Shown: positions 47,517 through 59,230 of the stretch, in pieces
How the letters are laid out: each line of letters opens with the position of its first letter
Position numbering within the stretch: position 1 is the first letter of the stretch
NCBI RefSeq assembly: GCF_020616515.1
Contig: NZ_CP085135.1
Span: 620,001 to 684,000 of the forward strand
DNA: 64,000 bases
Direction of reading: 5' to 3'
Source: Mesorhizobium sp. PAMC28654
GTDB lineage: Bacteria > Pseudomonadota > Alphaproteobacteria > Rhizobiales > Rhizobiaceae
Program-made: the position numbers and the translations under genes
Notes under the pieces: model-generated
Database searches by the model: none
What the model saw: the letters and a program-made list of their open reading frames with translations, nothing else
What the model was told of the DNA's origin: nothing

Positions 47517-47710
47517 GTTTAACTCAAACTGTTAGAATTCGAGAACTCTACGCGGATGACACTGTTGTGGCGCTCAATGCCGCTCTTTTGGAACGTGGCG
47601 TCGAAATCGAACAGATTATCTCTGTGCTCACTGTCCCGGGGCAGGCGATGGGGCGGCCCGTATCGCCGCAGTTCCGCGTTCTTTATCGGTCTAATTTGAC
47701 GTTGAAATAA
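47517..47710 (+). pseudogene. Small gene 3' part, after IS630
   Basis: Continues the frame of 46436-46460: SLTQTVRIRELYADDTVVALNAALLERGVEIEQIISVLTVPGQAMGRPVSPQFRVLYRSNLTLK, ending at TAA 47708-47710. The ELYADDTVVALNAALLERGVEIEQIISVL segment is protein-like, which supports that this was a real gene. Its function is unknown. Confidence 0.6.
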
Positions 47711-47784
47711 TTGCGGACCTATGACCGCAAAAATCAGAGATATTTTGGAGACGAGCTGGAGGCGGTCCGGAAAGGAATGACGAT

Positions 47785-49284
47785 ATGAGCGACTTGGATA
47801 AGAAGGAGAGCACCGGATCGACCATGAGTAGTGGTGCACCAGCGCCCAGTGATCGGAACTCCCTGTCAATCGGATCAAACGGTCCTCTGCTGCTGCACGA
47901 CGTACATTTTCTGGAGCAGATGGCGCATTTCAACAGGGAGAAGGTTCCAGAGCGACAACCTCACGCCAAGGGAGCGGGCGCGTTCGGCACGTTTGAAGCC
48001 ACGGAGGACATGTCTGCCTTCACCAAGGCATCGTTATTCCAGAGAGGCGCGAATACTGACATGCTTGCACGGTTCTCGACTGTGGCCGGCGAGTCAGGAA
48101 GCCCCGACACGTGGCGCGACGTGCGTGGCTTCTCGCTGAAATTCTATACCGACGAAGGCAATTACGACCTCGTCGGCAACAATACGCCAGTGTTCTTCGT
48201 GCGCGATCCGATGAAGTTCCCGCATTTCATCCGCAGCCAGAAGCGACTTCCAGACTCGGGCTTGCGCGACAACCACATGCAGTGGGATTTCTGGACCAGC
48301 AACCCCGAAACCGCCCATCAGGTCACCTATCTGATGGGGGAACGCGGCCTACCGCGCACCTGGCGTCACATGAACGGCTACGGCTCCCACACCTACATGT
48401 GGATCAATGCCAAAGGCCAGAAATTCTGGGTCAAATATCATTTCCATACCAGCCAGGGCATGGCGTTCTTCAACAACGCCGAGGCGGCGGACGTTGCAGG
48501 CAGCGATGCCGACTTCCATCGCCGCGATCTGTTCGAGGCGATTGCGCGAGGCGCGCATCCGAGTTGGACCTTGTCGGTGCAGGTCATGCCCTATGCCGAG
48601 GCGAAGACCTATCGGTTTAATCCGTTTGACCTGACCAAGGTGTGGTCGCATGCAGACTACCCCTTGTTCAAGGTCGGCACTATGACGCTGAACCGCAATC
48701 CGGAGAATTTCTTCGCTCAGATCGAGCAGGCGGCTTTCTCGCCGGGCAACACGGTCCCGGGCATCGGCCTGTCGCCCGACAAGATGCTGCTCGGCCGCGC
48801 CTTCGCCTATAACGACGCGCAGCGCAACCGCATCGGAGCCAACTTTCACCAATTGCCGGTCAACCGCCCGAAGGTGCCGGTCAACACCTACATGTTCGAC
48901 GGCCAGATGGCCTTCGACCACGCCGGCAACGCGCCGGTCTATGCAACCAACAGCAGCGGGCGCAGTTGGGCCGATGAAACCGGCCCGGTAGCGGATGGCT
49001 GGGAGACTGATGGCGAAATGGTGCGCAGCGCCTACAGCCTGCATACCGACGACGACGATTTCGGCCAGCCCGGCCAACTCGTACGCGACGTCTGGAATGA
49101 TGCGCAGCGCGACCAGTTCGTCGATCAGGTCGCCGGTAGCCTACTGGGCGGCGTTCACAGCGGGGTGCTCGAACGGGCGTTTGCCTATTGGAAGCAGGTC
49201 GATGCGAGTACTGGCCAGCGTATCGAGGACAAGGTTCGCGCGGGCAGTGCTCCGAAGCCTGCCGAAGGCATGGTCGAAGGCTGA
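47785..49284 (+). CDS. katA: Monofunctional haem catalase
   Basis: 499 residues, small-subunit catalase. Catalytic His60 lies in [13 protein letters not shown]; the distal Asn is N132 in [14 protein letters not shown]; the haem-ligand Tyr342 lies in [13 protein letters not shown] with Arg338 four residues before. It breaks down hydrogen peroxide in the cytosol. The residues before His are QP where most relatives have VV. Start ATG 47785 follows AAAGGAATGACG. A GC-rich hairpin follows the stop. No oxyR is adjacent. Confidence 0.94.
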   Translation: MSDLDKKESTGSTMSSGAPAPSDRNSLSIGSNGPLLLHDVHFLEQMAHFNREKVPERQPHAKGAGAFGTFEATEDMSAFTKASLFQRGANTDMLARFSTVAGESGSPDTWRDVRGFSLKFYTDEGNYDLVGNNTPVFFVRDPMKFPHFIRSQKRLPDSGLRDNHMQWDFWTSNPETAHQVTYLMGERGLPRTWRHMNGYGSHTYMWINAKGQKFWVKYHFHTSQGMAFFNNAEAADVAGSDADFHRRDLFEAIARGAHPSWTLSVQVMPYAEAKTYRFNPFDLTKVWSHADYPLFKVGTMTLNRNPENFFAQIEQAAFSPGNTVPGIGLSPDKMLLGRAFAYNDAQRNRIGANFHQLPVNRPKVPVNTYMFDGQMAFDHAGNAPVYATNSSGRSWADETGPVADGWETDGEMVRSAYSLHTDDDDFGQPGQLVRDVWNDAQRDQFVDQVAGSLLGGVHSGVLERAFAYWKQVDASTGQRIEDKVRAGSAPKPAEGMVEG

Positions 49285-49304
49285 TGGCTACGCGCGAATG
49301 CTGG

Positions 49305-49350
49305 CTGCCTGTCTGCGTCCATTCGATGCGACAGGCAGGCTTGTTGTTCT
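49305..49350 (+). terminator. Probable terminator after catalase gene
   Basis: 9-bp perfect stem CTGCCTGTC / GACAGGCAG (49305-49313, 49330-49338) followed by the T-rich GCTTGTTGTTCT, 20 bases after the stop. The following 360 bases to 49711 hold no supported gene. Confidence 0.55.
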
Positions 49351-49711
49351 ACCAGGCCTCATGACACGAAAGCGGCGATTTTGTCCGACATTTGAGAACA
49401 CGGAGCGATCATGCGGCGAGGGCTGACGTTTCGCGGCGCGGCGGCTGGTGGTCCAAGCTGTCTGTAGGAGTCCAAATGCAGTCGCCGGCCTGATCCGTGT
49501 AGATCCTCTCGCCCAAATCGAAACGCCGGACAGATTGACCCGATGGATTTCACCATACGGCTTATAAGTCACGATTGGCCTCGGAGCGCTTCTTATCGGC
49601 GCATTCACCCTCATTTAGCCGAATATAGCGTTTCTGTTCATGGTCGGTTTGTCCAGTTGGTTCTGCTTGGCTATACCCCCTGCGTGAAGGAACAATATCG
49701 ACCGTAAGCCG

Positions 49712-50212
49712 TTGGGGTGTATGCAATTACACGGTTCGCTGCTTTTCTGGTCTACAGTGACCGCCACGGTCGCGGCGCTAAGCCTTGGGCCATCGTTCGC
49801 CCATGTTCTAGAGTCGGCACCGCGCCTAGCGCGATGGTCGCCAGATTTGTGGCGCGAAACCACAGTTTACAATGAGCAGTTCTGGGTGTTCGCGGCCGTT
49901 GGGGAGCCGCTTGACGTCGCCGCGATCCTATTTCCGGCCATTCTAGCATGGCTGATGCGCAGTGACAGTCCAGTCTTCGCCTATGCCGTCGCCGCGACCG
50001 TGCTCTATCTGTTGGCCCTCGTTGTCTGGTACTTCTGGGTCCAGGGGGCAAACAGCATTATGGCCACCTGGAGTGTCAGCGCGTTTCCCCTGGAATTCGA
50101 GGCGATTCGCCTGCGCTGGGAGACCGGGCACATAGCGGTCGCGACGCTCAAGTTGGCTGGTTTCGTAGCGCTGATGTTATCGCTGCTTACTGTCGGCCGT
50201 CTCGGAATTTGA
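49712..50212 (+). CDS. DUF1772-like membrane protein
   Basis: 166 residues with four hydrophobic helices (about 8-30, 58-82, 86-110, 140-162) and the FAHVLESAPRLARWS and WSVSAFPLEFEAIRLRWETGH segments between them. The arrangement resembles DUF1772/anthrone-oxygenase-like small membrane proteins, but the match is by eye. An ATG three codons downstream is an alternative start. Confidence 0.55.
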   Translation: MGCMQLHGSLLFWSTVTATVAALSLGPSFAHVLESAPRLARWSPDLWRETTVYNEQFWVFAAVGEPLDVAAILFPAILAWLMRSDSPVFAYAVAATVLYLLALVVWYFWVQGANSIMATWSVSAFPLEFEAIRLRWETGHIAVATLKLAGFVALMLSLLTVGRLGI

Positions 50213-50639
50213 TCGTGGTATAAGAATTGGCGGGCGGGTGCTGAGGTCACTACTCTTCCACAGCTGCCCGTAGGCTCTCTATGTTCACCTTGACCTGCTC
50301 GACCGATGCGACCCGGACATTCGGTTCGACGGTAAGCATTCGTGGTGTTGTGCACAGTATAAAGGACTCGTGGCCTTGTTTTATAGCCCGAAAGATGGGG
50401 TTTGCATCTGCGACGCTACCCTCCCCGAAACAGAATAGCAGCAGCTGTTCGTTTCCGTGAATGGATTATGTGAGGCCAATATCTAGAACGCGAAGGCCGG
50501 CTCCTTGCTCTTCGCGTTAAGCGTTCGGAGCGCCGCGAGCTGCGGTGACGTTGTCGGTCATTCGTTTCGACGAGGTGTATCCTTGGCCCAATGAAACGGC
50601 GACAATGACCCACATGGAATCGTTGAAGCGTCACGCATA

Positions 50640-50750
50640 CGGACCCATGTATGTGTTGCGTCAAACGTCTCCTCCCATTCGTTTGACGCGTTCCCCTCTG
50701 GAGGTTTTAACCTTCATAATTGGCCGGGCTTAACAGTCCGGCCTTTTTTA
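50640..50750 (+). ncRNA. Candidate small RNA with anti-Shine-Dalgarno loop (alpha-r14/cuckoo type)
   Basis: A perfect 10-bp stem GCGTCAAACG / CGTTTGACGC (50658-50667, 50680-50689) exposes a 12-base loop, TCTCCTCCCATT, containing CTCCTCCC, which is complementary to GGGAGGAG-type ribosome-binding sites. About 30 bases later comes a terminator, stem GGCCGG / CCGGCC (50722-50727, 50738-50743) followed by seven T. This combination matches the described alphaproteobacterial family of hairpin sRNAs with CCUCCUCCC loops. Such RNAs can base-pair with many mRNAs. The 5' end is not visible; no protein frame here is convincing. Confidence 0.55.
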
Positions 50751-50968
50751 TTGAGCATTTGAGCCCAATACGAAGTCGCCATGTGGCTCATTCGCGCAGT
50801 CTTATGACGCTGAGCCGAATCCCGTGAGCTTCATAATGAAGCTTCATCTGAAGTCCGCCGGGTATCGAACTGGGCTTGCTGCGCCTTGTGTGTTGGGTCA
50901 CGTTCGCGTTGGCGCTTCGTTCTGGCGTTTGTTATTATGCCGTGACAATTGTCTGGCGGAACACTGGT

Positions 50969-51151
50969 GTGGGCGGAAAGAAATCAAAGCACGACGTGGT
51001 GAAAGCGCACCATCTCGCGCCTGAAAAAGCCCGCGAGGTTGCCTACTTGGCGAAGAAATTTGGGATGACCCAAGAGGAGGCGCTCAAGATCATGAAGGAT
51101 GCTGCCGACAGGCTCGACAAAGACGACATTCTCAAGAGATTGAAGAAATAA
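50969..51151 (+). CDS. Small DUF3606-like protein
   Basis: 60 residues from a GTG at 50969: VGGKKSKHDVVKAHHLAPEKAREVAYLAKKFGMTQEEALKIMKDAADRLDKDDILKRLKK. It is charged and helical, with an AKKFGMTQEEALKIMKD motif reminiscent of DUF3606. The start is uncertain; upstream sequence in the same frame has a different composition. About 300 bases downstream (51152-51456) hold no supported gene. Confidence 0.5.
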   Translation: MGGKKSKHDVVKAHHLAPEKAREVAYLAKKFGMTQEEALKIMKDAADRLDKDDILKRLKK

Positions 51152-51456
51152 TCCTGGCCCTCCTGAATGAGAACGCGTCACCGCCGACGCGGTATTGTTG
51201 CGAGACGAAAGGCAGCGCTGAAGGAGTCGCCCGGCAATGCACGCAAGGCCTCGCTCAGCGAAGCGATTATTGAGGCTATACGGTGAGCATCTCCGCATAG
51301 GCATTCTGCAGAGCTGTGTAGTGGAACCGGAGCTCTGCCGCGAGGGGCGGGAACCGGCTTCCACTTCGTCGGCATCGGTGAAGGCTGAAGACTGGTGCTG
51401 CTTTTGCGGTTGGCTGTCACAGTCGCGAATCTCGCGCCCGCTCGACGCGGAATTCT

Positions 51457-53184
51457 TCACTTCTTCAGGCGTCGAACGCTTCTAAGCGGCGCGCGCACGT
51501 GGCCGACACTTCGCTTTCGGTGCTCCCGCTCGAAAAACCAGCGTTTCGTAGCCTCTGAGACGATTAGATAAAGGCAGGTGATAGCAACGATGCCGCCCAC
51601 CGTGGGAAATGACAGCGGAACGAACCCAAGCCAGCCAGCCAATGGCACGTAAGGGATCGCGATGGCAACCAGCGCCACACCGAGCGTCAGTGCGAACAGA
51701 AGAGGGCTCGGGCGGCTCAGCCAGAACGCATGATAGGTACGGACAATGAGCACGATAGCCAATTGCGTCAGGAGCGATTCGACGAACCATGCCGTGCGGA
51801 AGGTGTCGACCGTCGCGTGCAAGACGAGCAGCAGAAAGCCGAAAGTCAGGAAATCGAACAGGGAACTGACAAGGCCGAAGCCGATCATGAAACGGCGAAC
51901 GGCGCCGATGTCCCATCGCCGTGGCGTGCTGGTCTGCTCGACGTCGACGTTGTCGCCGGCGATCGCGAGCGAGGGCAGGGACGACAGAAGGTTGTTGAGG
52001 AGTATCTGCTTGGCCAGCAGTGGCAGAAAGGGCAGGAACAGCGATGCGAAGGCCATGCTGATCATGTTGCCGAAATTTGCGCTGGTCGTGATCGAGACGT
52101 ATTTCATGGTGTTGGCGAAAGTCTTCCGGCCGTGGTCAATGCCGCGCAGCAGGACGCCGAGGTCGCGCTTGAGCAGGATCAGGTCCGCCGCTTCGCGCGC
52201 GACGTCGACCGCGCTGTCGACCGAAATCCCAACATCTGCTTCGTGCAAGGCCGGCGCATCATTTATGCCGTCGCCAAGGTAGCCTACAACATGGCCACGG
52301 CTGCGGAGCGCTTCGATGATGCGCTCCTTCTGGTTGGGGTCTATCTCGACGAACAGGTCCGTTTTTGGAGCGAGCGCGCGCAGTGCATTCTTTGTCATGG
52401 TGTTCAGTTGTTGGCCGGTGATGATCTTGCCGGCGCCGAGGCCTACCTGGGTCGCAATGTGCGCGGCGACATAGCGGTTGTCGCCAGTTATCATTTTGAC
52501 GGCGACGCCGCACTTGCCAAGGGCTGCAAGCGTCTCCTTGATTCCTGGTTTGGGCGGGTCGAGGAACAACAGGAAGCCGGCGAAGGCGAGATCCTTCTCG
52601 TCGCTTCTTACATAGCGGGATTGCCGCGCAAGATGGCTGACGGCGACGGCGATCACGCGAAAGCCCTCCGCGCTCCATGCCTGGAAACGCGCGTAGATCA
52701 TCGCCCGATGCTTGTCATCTAGCGGCGAGCTTTCCGTGCCGGCAAGTACCGACGAACAGACCTCGAGCACGTTCTGCACCGCTCCTTTGCAGATCATGAG
52801 ATCCTTGCAGGCGGAAGCCTCTTGCCTGACGACGACGGACAGCCGCTTGCGGATGAAGTCGTAAGGGATCTCATCCACCTTCGCGTATGTCGAAAGGCTG
52901 GCCTTTGCGTCCGGGATTGCGGCGATGGCGCCATCCAGCGGGTTTTGGAGTCCTGTTTGCAATGTGGCGTTGAGGCAGGCCCACCGCAGAATCTCGGGCG
53001 AGGTTTTGCCTTCCGTATCGTAGCAGCCGTCGAGATGGATGACGCCTTCAGTCAACGTGCCTGTCTTGTCCGTGCACAACAGGTCCATGCTGCCCAGATT
53101 CTCGATTGCTTCCAGCCGTCGAACGATAACGCCGTCGGCCGCCATGGCGCGGGCGCCGCGCGACAGCGTTACGCTGATAATGGC
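51457..53184 (-). pseudogene. mgtA: mgtA-type Mg2+ ATPase, 3' part, split by IS21
   Basis: C-terminal 576 codons of a P3B magnesium-transporting ATPase. It has AIISVTLSRGARAMAADGVIVRRLEAIENLGSMDLLCTDKTGTLTEG (phosphorylated Asp), the KMITGDN and GDGINDAPALHEADVGISVDSAVDVAREAADLILL motifs, and six C-terminal membrane helices. It is cut at the ...ELLP|AIISV position, within the membrane segment before the phosphorylation domain. Joined to 55833-56735 it yields 2631 bases, exactly 877 codons (876 residues), normal for MgtA. The frame reads about 40 bases into the element before losing meaning. Confidence 0.92.
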
Positions 53185-53191
53185 GGGAAGC
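53185..53191. repeat. 7-bp target-site duplication, left copy
   Basis: GGGAAGC immediately left of the IS21 element; the right copy is at 55833-55839. IS21 elements produce 4-8 bp duplications. Confidence 0.82.
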
Positions 53192-53341
53192 TGCGCGGCG
53201 ACAAACAAGGTGAGACTCAGCGTCAATCAGGATGAGACTCGGCGGCGGGGGTGTGACGAAGGGAGGGCGTAGCCCGACCGGAGTTACACCCCCGCCGCCG
53301 CGCAATTTTTCAGCGTCTTATGATCGCGGTCGGCCCGGTAG

Positions 53342-54860
<1,519 letters not shown>

Positions 54861-54888
54861 TCGGGGCAACCCATGTGGGAGACGTCGC

Positions 54889-55782
54889 ATGAGCAACGCC
54901 CACACCATCGACGAAGCCCGCCTCGGCATCATGCTCAACGAACTCCGGCTACCGACGATCAAGACGCTCTGGGCGCAATTTGCCGAGCAGGCCGATAGAG
55001 AGGGGTGGCCCGCCGCCCGGTTCCTCTCGGCCATCGCCGAGCATGAGCTGGCCGAACGGGCACATCGCAGGATCGAACGGCATCTGGCCGAAGCGCATCT
55101 GCCGCCCGGAAAGACGCTCGACAGCTTCGCCTTCGACGCCGTACCCATGGTCTCCAAGGCCCAGGTCATGGCCATGACCGCCGGTGACAGCTGGCTCGCC
55201 AAGGGCGCCAATATCCTGTTGTTCGGCCCACCCGGTGGCGGAAAGTCGCATCTTGCGGCAGCGATCGGACTCGCCCTCATTGAGAACGGCTGGCGCGTGC
55301 AGTTCGCCCGAACCACCGATCTCGTGCAGAAGCTCCAGATCGCGCGGCGAGAGCTGCAGCTCGAAGCCGCCATCGCCAAGCTCGACAAGTTCGATCTGCT
55401 CATCCTCGACGATCTGGCCTACGTCACCAAGGACCAGGCCGAAACGAGCGTGCTCTTCGAACTCATCTGCGCAAGATATGAGCGGCGTTCCATCATGATC
55501 ACCGCCAATCAGCCCTTCGGAGAATGGAACAGAATCTTTCCGGACCCCGCCATGACCCTCGCCGCAGTGGACCGACTTGTTCACCACGCAACGATCTTCG
55601 AGATGAACGTCGAAAGCTACCGGCGCAGATCCGCCATGGAAGCCAAACGCCAGCGCGGCAGGCCAGCCTCTTACGCGACAATCAAGAACAAACACGAACT
55701 TGTCGCGGAGCGGCAATCAGAAATAGATGAAGGCCTTGCCAGCGACAATCAGCATGATAATTTGCACGTGACCGCGACCTGA
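54889..55782 (+). CDS. istB: IS21 helper ATPase IstB
   Basis: 297 residues, AAA+ ATPase related to DnaC. Walker A is GPPGGGKS (residues 113-120) and Walker B LLILDDLAYVTKD. It directs target choice for IstA. The start follows GGGAGACGTCGC 28 bases after the istA stop. The C-terminal ~35 residues are longer than in the common ~260-residue IstB. Confidence 0.93.
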   Translation: MSNAHTIDEARLGIMLNELRLPTIKTLWAQFAEQADREGWPAARFLSAIAEHELAERAHRRIERHLAEAHLPPGKTLDSFAFDAVPMVSKAQVMAMTAGDSWLAKGANILLFGPPGGGKSHLAAAIGLALIENGWRVQFARTTDLVQKLQIARRELQLEAAIAKLDKFDLLILDDLAYVTKDQAETSVLFELICARYERRSIMITANQPFGEWNRIFPDPAMTLAAVDRLVHHATIFEMNVESYRRRSAMEAKRQRGRPASYATIKNKHELVAERQSEIDEGLASDNQHDNLHVTAT

Positions 55783-55832
55783 GAATCTCATCCAGATCGC
55801 CGCTCACGTCTCATCCAGATCGTCGCGCTATA

Positions 55833-55839
55833 GGGAAGC
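55833..55839. repeat. 7-bp target-site duplication, right copy
   Basis: GGGAAGC directly right of the IS21 end, matching 53185-53191. Confidence 0.82.
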
Positions 55840-56735
55840 AGTTCAGGCGTCAGCCCGACCGCAAGTGCAAGTGAAAAAAGCAGGGAGTCTATGAGTGGCC
55901 GGTGTAAGAGCAGATTGGCGGCGAAGACGACGATGACGATCGCCAGCATGATTTGCGTCATGAGATAGCCGAAGCGACGAATCCCCTTGGCGAAGTTGGT
56001 TTCTGGAACGCGCCGCTCGATTGCGGCCGTGATACTTGCGAATTCCGTCCGTCCGCCGGTCTGAACGGCCAGGATTGTCGCGGTGCCGCTGCGAACCGAG
56101 GTTCCGGTGTAGACGGCGTTGCTGCGCTGCGCGATCGTCGCATCGACCGGCGACTGGCCGGGGGCCTTGACGACCGGAAAGGTCTCGCCAGTCAGCGTCG
56201 CTTCGCTGACGTTGAAATCCCGGGCATCTAGGATGATGCCGTCGGCGGGGATCAGGTTACCGGCCGAGAGTCTGATGATATCTCCGGGCACGATGTCTTC
56301 AGCTGATACAATTGCCTCCACACCATCGCGAACCACCGTAACCTTGCGCGATACGCGTTGCCTGAGCGCGTCCATCGCGCGTGAAGCACCGTATTCCTGG
56401 GTGAAGCTCAGGAAGCAACTTACAAGCACGATCAAGCCGATTATTGCCGCGTCGCTGGCGTCACCCAAGACCGCCGAGACGCCGGCCGCGAAAACGAGGA
56501 TGAGCACCAGTGGGCTTCTGAACTGACGGATGAACGTGCCGATGGCGGTGGACTTCGATGCGTCGCCAACCGCATTCGGTCCGCCCTTGGCGAGGCGGCT
56601 TGCCGCTTCGGGGGGAGGGAGACCCGCAGCGCTGGTACCAAGCGCGCTTAATAAATCGGCCGCCGCCCGTGACCAATAGGCCTCTGCCGGCCTTGCGGTG
56701 CTGGGTGCCGGCGACTGAGCCCCCTTGTGCTGCAT
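55833..56735 (-). pseudogene. mgtA: mgtA-type Mg2+ ATPase, 5' part
   Basis: N-terminal 301 codons from the ATG at 56733-56735. It has the cation-ATPase N-terminal domain (SAAGLPPPEAASRLAKGGPN), two membrane helices, the actuator motif LTGETFPV (TGES-like), and the membrane segments ending AVGLTPELLP at the insertion point. The frame then reads nine codons of IS sequence to a stop near 55790. It is inactive unless the element is excised precisely. Confidence 0.92.
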
Positions 56736-56979
56736 GACGGCGTTCCTTTTCCAGAGCGAGAAAGTTTCGGACCACTTCGCACCGGCCTCTACCAGACCGT
56801 CTCAACAGCCGCTTTGAAGGAAATCAAGTAATTGCGTTTCGGCAGCCAATCGGCCCGCAGCGAGAACCCCGAAGCTGACGCCGCGTCTAAAGGCGCTTTT
56901 GGAGCTAGGCAGGCTCTTTACGGCCACACCCGCCCTCAACTCTCCGGGCTCGCCGCAGCGATCGGGTCGGGACCATGTC

Positions 56980-57687
56980 TCAAGCCAGCGGATCGACCAT
57001 CATGCCGGATAGGGGGTCGACCCATAGGAGATGATCCGTCACGGCCTTGACGCCCGCGATGTTTTCGGCTGCGACAAGCGCCGCCTGGCGCTCACGTTCG
57101 TCAAAGATCGGTCCGCTCAGTTCCGCGACGCCCTTGTCTACGTTCACGCGAACCAGGCTGTTACGAGCCCACGTTTGGCTGGCAAGTTCTGCGAGTATAT
57201 TCTGGCGGATCTGCTCGTCGCTGACGTCCGTCGAACCCTGCGCTGGAAGGACTCGAAGCAATGCACGCAGAAGATCGGAGCGAGCGATTATGCCGACAAC
57301 TTTCCCGTCTTCCATCACCGGGAGGCGTTTGACATTGTGGCGGGCCATGAGTTCAACGACTTCTACGAGCGATGCTTCGCGAGTCGTCGTGACGACACTG
57401 TTGGACATCACCTCGTCGACCCGCTGTCCGTTGGCGTGAACATATTCATTGGCGGCTTTTCCGGGACTGAGAAGAAATTCAAGCCAACGCGAGCGCGTAC
57501 GTTTCGTATCCAGTTCTATCCGGCGGAGAAAATCACCTTCGCTGATGATTCCCACCAGCGTGCCATCGCCCCGAATGACAGGAAGGCCACTGATTTTCCT
57601 GGAGAGCATCAACCGTGCCGCGTCGGCTATCGACGCGGACGGTTCGATGCCGATAACAGGTGATGTCATTACTGCTTGGACCTGCAT
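56980..57687 (-). CDS. CBS-BON domain protein
   Basis: 235 residues. Two CBS motifs come first (VMTSPVIGIEPSASIADAARLMLSRKISGLPVI ... GIISEGDFLRR; VMSNSVVTTTREASLVEVVELMARHNVKRLPVMEDGKVVGIIARSDLLRALL), forming one Bateman module that usually binds an adenine nucleotide. A C-terminal BON domain (NSLVRVNVDKGVAELSGPIFDERERQAALVAAENIAGVKAVTDHL) may contact membranes. AAGGAGATG lies five bases before the ATG. Such proteins are often found among low-oxygen or stress genes, as here. Confidence 0.9.
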   Translation of the reverse strand: MQVQAVMTSPVIGIEPSASIADAARLMLSRKISGLPVIRGDGTLVGIISEGDFLRRIELDTKRTRSRWLEFLLSPGKAANEYVHANGQRVDEVMSNSVVTTTREASLVEVVELMARHNVKRLPVMEDGKVVGIIARSDLLRALLRVLPAQGSTDVSDEQIRQNILAELASQTWARNSLVRVNVDKGVAELSGPIFDERERQAALVAAENIAGVKAVTDHLLWVDPLSGMMVDPLA

Positions 57688-57727
57688 GTTTCATCTCCTT
57701 CAAGCAAACAACTGCCGCGGCTTTCGG

Positions 57728-58303
57728 TCACAATCGAGGACTTCGGGTTACTGAACGTCCGGCTGTCTGCTTGGTTGTGGCTGTGCCAAACGTTCTGTCC
57801 CAAAGCCCAGTGGTCACGCCGAAGTTTCCGTCGCCGTCAATATGGTGGTGCAGGGCGTGCCTCTGCTTCAGCCTATAGACATAGCCTGCATGCGGGGGGT
57901 GCCAATGATGAAGGATGTGGTGGATGCAGACGTACCACAAATAACCGATCATCAAGCCGCTAGAAACGGCGCTGGCAATTGCGAAGTTTGTGAGGAGCCA
58001 TATTGGCAGGAACACCAGTAACCCATGAGCCGAAAGGCTCAGCCACGAAGGCGTACCGCGCGATGCGGTCTCGTTGATATGATGATCGTGGTGTAAATCC
58101 CTAATTAAAGGAGCGTGGTGGAAGACCGCCCGATGAAGCCAGTATTCAATCAGGCTCCACAATCCAACAAAGCCTCCGCAAGTGACGATCCACCTGGCCG
58201 CACCGCTCAATCCGGCTTCAGCCAGGCCGCTAGCTGCGAGGGCTGCTATCAAGAGCGGGTAAACGACGAAGTCGCTGTAGTAACCAATCGGGCTCAACTG
58301 CAT
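57728..58303 (-). CDS. Sterol desaturase/fatty acid hydroxylase family protein
   Basis: 191 residues from the ATG at 58301-58303; an in-frame ATG at 58435 would add a non-conserved 44 residues. The di-iron histidine motifs are HRAVFHH, HDHHIN, HHILHHWHP and HALHHH, spaced between four membrane helices. Members hydroxylate or desaturate lipids in the inner membrane; the substrate is unknown. It ends 40 bases before the CBS-BON gene and may be in one transcript with it. Confidence 0.85.
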   Translation of the reverse strand: MQLSPIGYYSDFVVYPLLIAALAASGLAEAGLSGAARWIVTCGGFVGLWSLIEYWLHRAVFHHAPLIRDLHHDHHINETASRGTPSWLSLSAHGLLVFLPIWLLTNFAIASAVSSGLMIGYLWYVCIHHILHHWHPPHAGYVYRLKQRHALHHHIDGDGNFGVTTGLWDRTFGTATTKQTAGRSVTRSPRL

Positions 58304-58427
58304 TTCAGACCCGTTCGTTCCTGGCTTCCGGAGGCATCGCATCGGGGATGTCGCACCCCACACGGCATTCTGATCGAAGAGCGTAGGGCGGTCTGTTGGT
58401 CGAACCTTCGCTGCCTCGCCCCCAAAA

Positions 58428-58571
58428 CTAGACAAACATCATGACCACGATCGCGCCGACAACTATTAAGACAAGTCCGCCGATCAACATCGGCAGCAAA
58501 CTGTTGTCCTGATCGATACCAGATTCAAACTGTTTTATTGCCCGCTTTTCGTTCTTCTTCGGCTCAATCAT
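58428..58571 (-). CDS. 47-residue single-helix membrane protein
   Basis: MIEPKKNEKRAIKQFESGIDQDNSLLPMLIGGLVLIVVGAIVVMMFV: a basic N-terminus and one C-terminal transmembrane helix. GGAGACGAG lies ahead of the ATG at 58569-58571. It resembles small tail-anchored stress peptides. It lies downstream of nsrR on the same strand. Confidence 0.55.
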   Translation of the reverse strand: MIEPKKNEKRAIKQFESGIDQDNSLLPMLIGGLVLIVVGAIVVMMFV

Positions 58572-58710
58572 GGCTCGTCTCCATCCGAGGAAAAGCACGT
58601 CGTCGATGTACTGACCGTGGCGGCTGTCTCCAAATCGGAGACAGATGGTGGTGCTCTTCATTCTTCGCGTCACAAGTCGCTCTGTCTCCAGCCGTAGAAA
58701 GGACAGAGCG

Positions 58711-59169
58711 TTATCCGCTATCCCGCTGCGCGCCGTTGCGACCAGGCAGCGGCCCGCCAAGGAAGTCCTCCGGCATCAGCGTGACGTCGGCCAGCGTGTA
58801 GCGGTCAAGGGTGTTCTGGAAAGAGGCCATCGCTTCGCCAAACATGCCCGAAAGCTTGCAACAGCGAGTGAGCACGCATTGGTTTCCCGTGGCGAAGCAC
58901 TCTACGAGCGCGAAATCCGGCTCGGTCAGCCGTATGACGTCGCCGATGCGGATCAGTTCGGGCTGGCGCCCGAGAACCAAGCCTCCGGAACGACCGAGGA
59001 TGGCCTTTAGGTAGCCGCTGCGCGTAAGAGCGTTGGCTACCTTGTTGAGGTGTGTCCTCGACACGTTAAAGACGCGCGCAGCTTCCTCGATCGTGATGAG
59101 CCGACCGCCCGAAGCCGCCGCGTACATCAGCATTCTCAGCGCATAATCGGAAAAGTTGGTCAACCGCAT
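58711..59169 (-). CDS. nsrR: Rrf2-family nitric oxide-sensing repressor, NsrR-like
   Basis: 152 residues from the ATG at 59167-59169, with TTGGAGGAG just upstream. The N-terminus MRLTNFSDYALRMLMYAAASGGRLITIEEAARVFNVSRTHLNKVANALTRSGYLKAILGRSGGLVLG is the NsrR winged helix. Three cluster-binding Cys fit C91, C98 and C104 (ECFATGNQCVLTRCCKL; C103 is extra). NsrR loses DNA binding when NO damages its Fe-S cluster, releasing NO-defence genes. It is the third gene of an operon with a truncated haemoglobin, under a palindrome at 59991, so autoregulation is likely. Confidence 0.78.
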   Translation of the reverse strand: MRLTNFSDYALRMLMYAAASGGRLITIEEAARVFNVSRTHLNKVANALTRSGYLKAILGRSGGLVLGRQPELIRIGDVIRLTEPDFALVECFATGNQCVLTRCCKLSGMFGEAMASFQNTLDRYTLADVTLMPEDFLGGPLPGRNGAQRDSG

Positions 59170-59230
59170 CGATGGCTCCTCCAATGGATCGTCGTGCTGT
59201 CACAGGAACCAATCAGAAGCCAGTCTGGCA

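Noticed and set aside
50984..51460. Reverse-strand frame between the small DUF3606-like gene and mgtA
   Set aside because: No start signal, no family features, and overlaps the small protein gene; kept as intergenic.
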